A stretch of DNA of 32,581 nt from an uncultured Acidiferrobacteraceae bacterium. Lineage in GTDB: Bacteria > Pseudomonadota > Gammaproteobacteria > Arenicellales > UBA868. Where the stretch lies: assembly GCA_913031305.1 (NCBI GenBank), contig CAJWEF010000012.1, positions 1-32,581 of the forward strand, read 5' to 3'. Position numbers and translations under genes: made by a program. The notes under the pieces were generated by a model. That model was not told where the DNA came from. It ran no database searches and saw only the letters and a program-made list of their open reading frames with translations. Of this stretch, positions 25,963 to 32,581 are shown piece after piece. Position 1 is the first letter of the stretch. Every line of letters starts with the position of its first letter.

Positions 25963-26625
25963 CTAGATCCAGTACGCGGCGCCGGTCATTACTCGGCTTG
26001 CACCGCGCATCAGGCTTTTGATCGGCGTAGGCAGATCGGCAGCGCCCGAGCGGTTTGCTCTCTCAGCGTGTCGGCGTTCATCTTCTTTCATTTGTTGAAC
26101 CACGACTCGGCTGCAGGTATCTTTTGCTGGGAGTCGACCCAGATGGCTGTCGAGGTGGCCCTCGACCTGCTCCTCTGTTTCTTTTAGAAAACCAAGGCTC
26201 CAGCGGTCCCCGGCCAGGCCGGCTACAGCGCCGATGACGAACGCTCCGGTGTACCAAAGCGGATTCAATAGGCTTTTCCTTCCACCCAGGGCTTGCAGGC
26301 GTGTATCACACCAGGTTAAGTGGTCATTTTCCTCAGCGGCTGTGTGTACCAGCGTTTGCTGTAATTGCAAATCGCGGGTGGCAGCGGCTTGACTCTGATA
26401 CAGGGCTTGGGCGCAGACTTCGCCCACGTGGTTTACCCGCATCAGACGGGCCGATTGGTCACGCTCAGCTTCATCCAACTCTGGCTCGTCAAGACCTTCA
26501 CTCGGATCTGATCGGCCGGTTCCATTGGCCTGACCAAAAATGGTGGTCAGGCCGTTCTGGGCTGCGATCAGCCAGTGGTCAGTCTCGCTGTAACTGCGTT
26601 GACCTGGCGTTTGGCGGGCTGTCAT
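25963..26625 (-). CDS. coq7: 2-nonaprenyl-3-methyl-6-methoxy-1,4-benzoquinol hydroxylase (demethoxyubiquinone hydroxylase)
   Basis: Di-iron motifs MRVNHVGEVCAQALYQSQ, TAAEENDHLTWC, ETEEQVEGHLDSHL, QMKEDERRHAERA. Confidence 0.93.
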   Translation of the reverse strand: MTARQTPGQRSYSETDHWLIAAQNGLTTIFGQANGTGRSDPSEGLDEPELDEAERDQSARLMRVNHVGEVCAQALYQSQAAATRDLQLQQTLVHTAAEENDHLTWCDTRLQALGGRKSLLNPLWYTGAFVIGAVAGLAGDRWSLGFLKETEEQVEGHLDSHLGRLPAKDTCSRVVVQQMKEDERRHAERANRSGAADLPTPIKSLMRGASRVMTGAAYWI

Positions 26626-26710
26626 TGGAGTGATGAGTTCAAGAGGTGTTGGCGATATTCTAAGACTCAGGCGGGTTGCCTATCAACGATGACGCGAGCT
26701 AACCCAGTTC

Positions 26711-27490
26711 CTATTGGATCAGCCGGCGGCGAATCAGGATTGTTGCGATCCAAGAAGTCACCAGGCCAAATAATCCCAATGTGCCTAGGTGTAGGCCAAG
26801 GTTGGTGACGGGTTCGCCCACCACGATCGGGCGGATGATCTGAACTGCGTGAGTCAGGGGTAGAAACTGAACCACAGACTGCATTGGCGCCGGTAGCGTA
26901 TTGATGGGATAGAAGACCCCGCAGAGGATAAACATTGGCGTCATTGCCAGGGTCATATAAAAATTGAAGTACTCATAGCCCCGGGCAAGCGCGGTAATAA
27001 TCAGTCCCGGCGCTGCAAAGCATAACCCGGTGAGGAATATCACTGGCAGCGCAAATACTGCGGTCCAGTCGTTCACCGCCCCGAGTAGTGCGGCAACTGC
27101 GAGGATGGCACTGCCACTGAAGAGGCTTTTGGTAGCACACCAGAGTAATTCGCCAATGACAATATCATCCACTTCTGCTGGGGTTGCGAGAATGGCTTCA
27201 TAGGTCTGCTGCGGCACCATTCTTGTATATACCGACCACATGGATTCCATACTCGCAACATTCATTGCCGACCAGGCGATAAAGCCCGATGCCAAGAAAG
27301 TAAAGTACGGCATGCCGGCCATCTCGCCGACGAAGCGACCCAATCCATAACCCAGGCCTAGCAGATAGATTAGGGGTTCACCAAAATGCAGCAGCACGCT
27401 CGCACCCATCAATCGACGCCACACCAATGCATTGCGTCGCCAGATGGTGAACGCCTCGATTCGCAGTATAGGTAGGCTGTTGGGTTTCAC
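26711..27490 (-). CDS. ABC-2 type transporter permease (NodJ-like)
   Basis: ABC-2 membrane topology (FGEPLIYLLGLGYGLG, MFILCGVFYPINTLP, LPLTHAVQIIRPIV). Overlaps the upstream ATPase gene by 4 nt. Confidence 0.9.
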   Translation of the reverse strand: MKPNSLPILRIEAFTIWRRNALVWRRLMGASVLLHFGEPLIYLLGLGYGLGRFVGEMAGMPYFTFLASGFIAWSAMNVASMESMWSVYTRMVPQQTYEAILATPAEVDDIVIGELLWCATKSLFSGSAILAVAALLGAVNDWTAVFALPVIFLTGLCFAAPGLIITALARGYEYFNFYMTLAMTPMFILCGVFYPINTLPAPMQSVVQFLPLTHAVQIIRPIVVGEPVTNLGLHLGTLGLFGLVTSWIATILIRRRLIQ

Positions 27491-28437
27491 CCGCGAAGTT
27501 CTCGGCCTGTCAGGCGTAAAAATACATCTTCAAGGTCCGAATGTCGGTGTAAGCAGGCAGTATCAGGTAGCCCCTGGGCCAACTCCAGCAGTGGTTTGGC
27601 GTGGTTGGAATAGATATAGAGGCTTTCGCCGGCATGCTCGGTACGACATGAAGTTGGTAGCCGACCCACTGCTTCCTTTGGGATGCCTCCCCGGATCTCT
27701 AACACATCACTCTCGCAGTACTTGCGGATCAGGCCTGTAGGGCTATCTTGCGCCAGCAGTGTGCCGTTATCGATAATCATTAACTGGTCGCAGAGTCTTT
27801 CAGCCTCCTCCATGTAGTGCGTGGTCAGGAGGATGGTTTTGCCGTTTCGTTTCATCCGGTGCACTAAAGACCAAATCATATGCCGTGCCTGAGGATCAAG
27901 CCCGGTTGTCGGCTCATCCAGGACCAGGAACTCAGGCTCGTTTACCAGCGCTCGCGCCAGGGTCAGGCGTCGTTTCAGGCCTCCCGAGAGGGTATCAATA
28001 CGATCTGTGGCGCGCGCAGATAATTCAACCATATCCAGTAGTTGAGGTATCCGTCGATCCATCTCATGAGTAGGCAGTCGGAAATAGCTCCCGTATATGC
28101 GTAGATTCTCTTCAACCGTGAAATCCGGATCAAGGTTATCTGCCTGTGGAACAATGCCGGTTCGCTGGCGGATCTGCCGGCGGTTAAGTTCAATATCTTC
28201 GCCGAAAATTTCCAGCGTTCCACCGCTGCGAGGTGACTGCCCCAGCAGCATTCGAAGCGTAGTTGTTTTGCCGGCTCCATTGGGCCCCAGCAATCCAAAG
28301 CAAATTCGGGGTGGGATATCAAGGTCCAGTCCGGCAACTGCTGGTTTACCGTTAAAGTTTTTACTCAGATTCTGGCAATGCACCAGCAGCGGTGCAGATA
28401 TTGGCACCGTTTCTCCAGCCGGTGGACTTAAAGGCAT
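27487..28437 (-). CDS. ABC transporter ATP-binding protein (NodI/DrrA-like)
   Basis: Walker A GPNGAGKTT, signature LSGGLKRRLTLARALVNEP, Walker B FLVLDEPTTGLDPQARH. Confidence 0.92.
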   Translation of the reverse strand: MPLSPPAGETVPISAPLLVHCQNLSKNFNGKPAVAGLDLDIPPRICFGLLGPNGAGKTTTLRMLLGQSPRSGGTLEIFGEDIELNRRQIRQRTGIVPQADNLDPDFTVEENLRIYGSYFRLPTHEMDRRIPQLLDMVELSARATDRIDTLSGGLKRRLTLARALVNEPEFLVLDEPTTGLDPQARHMIWSLVHRMKRNGKTILLTTHYMEEAERLCDQLMIIDNGTLLAQDSPTGLIRKYCESDVLEIRGGIPKEAVGRLPTSCRTEHAGESLYIYSNHAKPLLELAQGLPDTACLHRHSDLEDVFLRLTGRELRG

Positions 28438-28449
28438 TGGTGAGTGTGA

Positions 28450-29232
28450 TCAGCAATCAAGTTGCGCATCACACCACTGAGGTAAATCGGCAATCGATGG
28501 CAGTTCGCCGTCGCAACCCGGTGGGATTGGCTCAGAGATACTGTTGCCGGTACGAACCAGTAAGCTTTTTAGCCCGGCGTTAATGCCGCCAGCGATATCG
28601 GAGGATAGGCTGTCGCCAATCATCACAGTCTGGCTGCGTTCAAAACCCGTTCTGGCAAGTGCAGCATCGAAAAAAGCCCGCTCGGGTTTTCCGATCAGCG
28701 TGACGGGTTGTGAGATTACCAATTCTAAAGCGGCCACCATGGGTCCAAGGCCTATACGCGTGACGTTGCCATCTGGCCAGGTCGGATCGCGGTGCAGGGC
28801 GATTGGCTCGGCTCCATCGTTGATTAGACGCCGCGCGATGTCTATTTCGCCAAAGTCAGGCCACATGCACTGTCCCATGACGACGGCATCAACTGGCGTC
28901 TCATGGCGAACTACGCTATGGCCGGAATCTGTCAGCAACATCTCAAGACTGGGGTCACCAATCAGAAAGCAACGGGCGTGACCAAAACGACTACTGAGAT
29001 ATTCGACAGCCGCCAACGACACCGGAAAAATCTCTTCGAGGTCTATCTGGTAGCCGAGATCCGTCAATTTGTCTCGGATCTGGCTCTGGGACATCCGCGA
29101 GGTATTAGTGACCAGTAGAAACCCAAAACCGCGCTTGCGCAGATAGTTGAGCACACCAGGCCCTTTGGCTACGGGCGCGCTACCGCCGTAAAGGACACCG
29201 TCGATATCGATAAAGAACGATGGCTTGGGCAA
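28450..29232 (-). CDS. HAD-superfamily IIA phosphatase (NagD-like)
   Basis: FFIDIDGVLYGG, LVTNTSRMSQ, IGKPERAFFDAAL, TVMIGDSLSSDIAGGINAGLKSLLVRTG. Confidence 0.9.
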   Translation of the reverse strand: MPKPSFFIDIDGVLYGGSAPVAKGPGVLNYLRKRGFGFLLVTNTSRMSQSQIRDKLTDLGYQIDLEEIFPVSLAAVEYLSSRFGHARCFLIGDPSLEMLLTDSGHSVVRHETPVDAVVMGQCMWPDFGEIDIARRLINDGAEPIALHRDPTWPDGNVTRIGLGPMVAALELVISQPVTLIGKPERAFFDAALARTGFERSQTVMIGDSLSSDIAGGINAGLKSLLVRTGNSISEPIPPGCDGELPSIADLPQWCDAQLDC

Positions 29233-29365
29233 GCTAATAGAATCGGTTCGAAGAAAAGGCGTAGTCTAACGGGCAGCCGGCCTATAGGGGAGATCAAAAT
29301 ATTTGGCAGTTAACGGGGGCACCGGCTTGCAGGACAAAGGCTCGATTGGCACACTGGATAGTAAT

Positions 29366-29935
29366 ATGAATACCCAAGCTGACGACTTGAGAAAGAAATT
29401 TCTGGCATGGCAGTGCCTACTGCGCCAGCGGGCAATGCGGGTTGGCGGCGGTAAGCCGACGCCCGGTATGCGGCCGCACCTGTCGTTTGCGGACGACGCT
29501 CATGACTCGGGCCCAGTCACAGTCTTATTGTTGCACGCGGATGCTGTGACCGATGCGGCGGAGTTCCGGCACATGGCTGTCAAGACCTACGACCCAGCTG
29601 ATCGTTATAGCGCTGCGGTCAAGTTCCTGTCTGCGACCTACTACCAGAAGCCACAAGAATTTTCCGATGAAATGACAGCGCTATTCGGCGCTGGGGGGCT
29701 GCTGGCGAAAGCGTTGCGTGCCCGCAAGTCTTGCATGCTGGATTTTCAGCAGTTTGGGTCCCGCTTCAAGATGGAATGTTCGGTCAGGGAAATTGATAGG
29801 GATAGTGTCCTGTATCAAGCAACATACTGGCACAACAAGCTGTTTAATCCACAGTTACCCCCTGAAATTACAATCCTTGGCTTCAAGCCTCAATGGGATC
29901 AAGCGCAGTTCGAGGAAACTCTGTCGCGAGCCTAG
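29366..29935 (+). CDS. Uncharacterised protein (no family recognised)
   Basis: Open frame of 189 aa from ATG 29366 (MNTQADDLRKKFLAWQCLLRQRAMR...). The 29303 start in the track is a TTG and looks less likely. Coding-like composition, no opposing gene. Confidence 0.75.
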   Translation: MNTQADDLRKKFLAWQCLLRQRAMRVGGGKPTPGMRPHLSFADDAHDSGPVTVLLLHADAVTDAAEFRHMAVKTYDPADRYSAAVKFLSATYYQKPQEFSDEMTALFGAGGLLAKALRARKSCMLDFQQFGSRFKMECSVREIDRDSVLYQATYWHNKLFNPQLPPEITILGFKPQWDQAQFEETLSRA

Positions 29936-30681
29936 TTTGATCTGCCACGGTTATGGACGCCGACCAGGTCATGGCGGGCTTTGTCCAGGTGCTCATAGAT
30001 CGTATCGATAGCGGCGTCGAGATTACGGTTTGCAATCATGTTGTAAAGATGTCGGTGATGTGCGTTGTACTGCGCGATCCTTTCGGGAACCAGGATGGAC
30101 TCTTTCATTGCGGCCCACTGGGCATGGCTGCGGGTTTCGTTGACCAGTTGGTAAAGCCATATGATGAGTCGGTTTCGCGAGCATTCAGCGAGCGCGAGGT
30201 GAAACTCGGCATCAGCTCGGGAGAAAGCCTCAGAATCGCCCGCGGCTGATTCAGCGCGGACCAGTGCTTTGCGCATATGTTCGAGGTCCATTGCTGTCGC
30301 GTTTGCTACCGCAAGCCGAACCATCTGCGGCTCAATCCCTAAGCGTACGTCGATTAACTCCAAAGGGCTGGTGACGTCGGCAATTTCCGTGTGCTCAGAA
30401 AACTCCCGGTAGGTGACAAATGTGCCACTGCCGATCTGGCGATCAACCATTCCCAGTTCCTGCAGGCGCCGCAAAGCCTCGCGCACCGTTCCTCTTGAAG
30501 TGTGGAACAGTTCAGCGAGTTCGCGTTCGGCCGGGAGACGTTCGTTGAACCCATATTCCCCAGCGGTTATCGCACGACGCAATTTAGCGGCAATACCGGC
30601 CGAGCCGCCAACCGAAACGGCTTCCGGTAATGGTGGCAGGTCGTCGTGTACCTCCTTGCCCAGTTGTGTCTGTTCGCTCAT
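29932..30681 (-). CDS. GntR-family transcriptional regulator with FCD effector domain (FadR/VanR type)
   Basis: wHTH YGFNERLPAERELAELFHTSRGTVREALRRLQELGMVDRQIGSGTFV; FCD-like helical C-terminus. Confidence 0.93.
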   Translation of the reverse strand: MSEQTQLGKEVHDDLPPLPEAVSVGGSAGIAAKLRRAITAGEYGFNERLPAERELAELFHTSRGTVREALRRLQELGMVDRQIGSGTFVTYREFSEHTEIADVTSPLELIDVRLGIEPQMVRLAVANATAMDLEHMRKALVRAESAAGDSEAFSRADAEFHLALAECSRNRLIIWLYQLVNETRSHAQWAAMKESILVPERIAQYNAHHRHLYNMIANRNLDAAIDTIYEHLDKARHDLVGVHNRGRSN

Positions 30682-30717
30682 TGGGTTTTGCCCCCTGTGG
30701 TTGGACAGCGATATAGA

Positions 30718-30748
30718 ACCAAATATTTCCTAAAGGTACTTATTTGGT
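30718..30748. promoter_or_regulatory. Inverted repeat in the GntR upstream region, candidate operator
   Basis: ACCAAATA-15 nt-TATTTGGT. Confidence 0.45.
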
Positions 30749-30808
30749 GAGAACTATGACAGCCATTGGTTAGAAATGCAAACAACAGTTCACTAGAACA
30801 ACTTGACT

Positions 30809-30819
30809 TCGTGATACCA
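30809..30819. promoter_or_regulatory. Candidate FadR-family operator
   Basis: TCGTGATACCA matches the TNGTNNNACNA pattern known for FadR-subfamily GntR regulators; lies in the divergent intergenic region. Confidence 0.45.
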
Positions 30820-30840
30820 ATCGAATTAATGTTCGGACAC

Positions 30841-30855
30841 TAAACTGTTAGTTTA
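30841..30855. promoter_or_regulatory. Perfect short inverted repeat in the divergent intergenic region
   Basis: TAAACT-GTT-AGTTTA. Confidence 0.4.
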
Positions 30856-30992
30856 AAAACGGTCCAGTATTGGTATAAAAGGATAGAGGTAAGGGGATAG
30901 AAGATCGCCGCAATCCGCCCAAGTCGGCTGTAACAGGCGCTGACAATTATGTGCCTGCGCTAAAGGTCGATAAGGTAAGGAGAAATCTGTTG

Positions 30993-32336
30993 ATGGCATT
31001 TCCACAGAGCACAAAGTACGTCATTGTCGGTGCCGGCATTCATGGCTTAAGCACGGCGTATCATCTTGCGCTGGAGTTGCGGCGTAAAGGCAAAGGCAGC
31101 GGTGCGGACATTCTTGTCCTAGACAAGACATCGATTGCAGCCGGAGCCTCCGGGATTGCCTGTGGCGTGGTGCGGAATAACTACTTCCAACCCGCCATGC
31201 GCGAGCTGATGGCCCATAGCGTCAGCGTCTGGGAAAGCGACACCGAGGCATACAGTTACCACCCCGTGGGTTATATGCAGATCAGTCCAGAGGCGATGCG
31301 CGAAGACGTCGCCAGTATTGCAGAACAACAAGAAGCAATCGGTTACGAGTCCGTTTTTGTAGATGGCGCCAAAGAGTCGGCCGAGTACATGAAAGGGTTG
31401 TTTGATGATTGGCAGGCCCAGGGGATTACCTCGGTGCTGCATGAGAAACCCGGTGGCTATTCCAATAACACCAAGGCGATGTATGGTTTGGCCGGCAAGG
31501 CCGAGAGCGAAGGCGTAAGAATTCTGACCGGGGTCAGCGTGACAGGATTTGAACGCGCGAGTGGCAGTGGGGCAGTCAGCGCCGTTATCACAGACCGTGG
31601 CCGTATTGAAATTGACTATGTGGTTATTGCCGCTGGGCCCTGGGTAAAGAGTTTTTGGGAAATGCTTGATTTGCCGCGAGAGGTCAGCATCAAAGACGCC
31701 GACGGTGCAATGCATGATCACATTCCAATGTGGGTTTACTGGTCGCTGCAAGAGGGCACCTTGGGGGTGGACCCGAAGATGCAGCGAACCAACGATGGTG
31801 AGATGCCACCAGTTATCCACGTAGACTCTGACGCACCACTGATCTCTGATGTTGACGGCTCATTGATTACCGCCGAGATGTGGGGTATCTACTACAAGCC
31901 AGATTTTCACTTCAACGGCATCCAGGGCGGTGCCGCGCCATTTAAGGTGCCGACAGATCCGGATAAGGTCGCGGTTGATCCCTATGGGCCGGAGTCTCCA
32001 GATTTCGTGGTTGGGCCCGAGTTCGCTCATATGTGGTGCTCAGCGCTGGCCCATTGCCAAAAACGCTTCGAGGATCAAACGCCGAAGTACAAGGATGAGC
32101 CCTCGGGCGGAATCGGCGCCTTTACCCCAGACAGTTTCCCAGTCTTTGATGTGTACCGCGAGAACTGCTATGTCATTGCCGATTCCAACCATGGTTACAA
32201 AATGCTGGGCGTTGGCAAGTTGGTGGCGGAAGAAATCACTGGGGACCCCAGTGTGTTGATGACACCGTTTCGATTCTCGCGGTATGAGGAAGGAAAATTG
32301 CATCCGGTATCAAACAGCCCTTTCCCGTGGAGTTGA
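30993..32336 (+). CDS. FAD-dependent oxidoreductase, DAO/sarcosine-oxidase-beta-like
   Basis: KYVIVGAGIHGLSTAYHLALEL dinucleotide-binding motif; C-terminal FDVYRENCYVIADSNHGYKMLGVGKLVAEEI. ATG 30993 with upstream AGGAG preferred over the GTG at 30951. Confidence 0.88.
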   Translation: MAFPQSTKYVIVGAGIHGLSTAYHLALELRRKGKGSGADILVLDKTSIAAGASGIACGVVRNNYFQPAMRELMAHSVSVWESDTEAYSYHPVGYMQISPEAMREDVASIAEQQEAIGYESVFVDGAKESAEYMKGLFDDWQAQGITSVLHEKPGGYSNNTKAMYGLAGKAESEGVRILTGVSVTGFERASGSGAVSAVITDRGRIEIDYVVIAAGPWVKSFWEMLDLPREVSIKDADGAMHDHIPMWVYWSLQEGTLGVDPKMQRTNDGEMPPVIHVDSDAPLISDVDGSLITAEMWGIYYKPDFHFNGIQGGAAPFKVPTDPDKVAVDPYGPESPDFVVGPEFAHMWCSALAHCQKRFEDQTPKYKDEPSGGIGAFTPDSFPVFDVYRENCYVIADSNHGYKMLGVGKLVAEEITGDPSVLMTPFRFSRYEEGKLHPVSNSPFPWS

Positions 32337-32417
32337 GCCGCCGATCATGAATTAGCGCAGGATAGCCTGCGCCCTTAAATAGAAACCCTGAAAAGCTGAA
32401 ACAAGAGGAGAGCACAA

Positions 32418-32581
32418 ATGACCGACTTAGAAGCCCATGTAGCGCAGTCAGGACGCGACGATCTCGTCAAACAGGTCAGCGAAAAAATTAAGGAAACCGG
32501 TGTCGACTATATCTATTACCAGTTTATTTCGGTCACTGGACGCATCGTCGGCAAGGGTATTCCGTCCGCGCATTGGGAGCG
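32418..32581 (+). CDS. Glutamine-synthetase-like protein, N-terminal fragment truncated by the window edge
   Basis: ATG 32418 preceded by AAGAGGAG; MTDLEAHVAQSGRDDLVKQVSEKIKETGVDYIYYQFISVTGRIVGKGIPSAHWE resembles the GS N-terminal beta-grasp segment. Confidence 0.7.
   Translation, partial: MTDLEAHVAQSGRDDLVKQVSEKIKETGVDYIYYQFISVTGRIVGKGIPSAHWE

Noticed and set aside
31119-31820. 233-aa minus-strand ORF inside the FAD oxidoreductase gene
   Set aside because: Antisense shadow of a well-supported coding region; no start context or family signal.
1-32581. Phage-defence system, prophage, integron or transposon
   Set aside because: No integrase, transposase, restriction, toxin-antitoxin or nuclease genes and no direct-repeat boundaries seen. 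All major ORFs belong to metabolic, transport or envelope families.

Overview
This 32.6 kb window looks like ordinary gammaproteobacterial chromosome. I saw no rRNA, tRNA, CRISPR array or transposase. From left to right it contains: the start of a response regulator and a DegP/DegQ-type protease; dapE; a polar amino-acid ABC importer (HisM/HisQ/ArgT-HisJ/HisP type) running directly on from a polyamine-type ABC importer (PotC/PotB/PotD/PotA type); a GhrA-like 2-hydroxyacid dehydrogenase; an envelope cluster (YafK/Csd6-like L,D-transpeptidase, TPR protein, Sel1+SH3 protein); a TerC-family protein; gcdH with a CaiB/BaiF CoA-transferase; a vitamin B12 uptake locus (tonB-like, btuC, btuD, btuB, btuF) with two separate cobalamin riboswitches; coq7; an ABC-2 exporter; a HAD-IIA phosphatase; an uncharacterised ORF; a GntR/FCD regulator divergent from an FAD oxidoreductase; and a truncated glutamine-synthetase-like gene. 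The most interesting region is the B12 locus. One riboswitch precedes a 24-codon ORF whose stop overlaps the GTG start of an unusual coiled-coil TonB-family protein with a 98-residue internal period. The second riboswitch precedes btuB. btuCD and btuF appear to have no riboswitch. Other points are a tandem-duplicated periplasmic insert in the PotB-like permease, a two-copy SH3-SH3-DW module, intrinsic-terminator hairpins downstream of both solute-binding-protein genes, and candidate FadR-type operators. All family calls come from reading motifs; no database search was possible.
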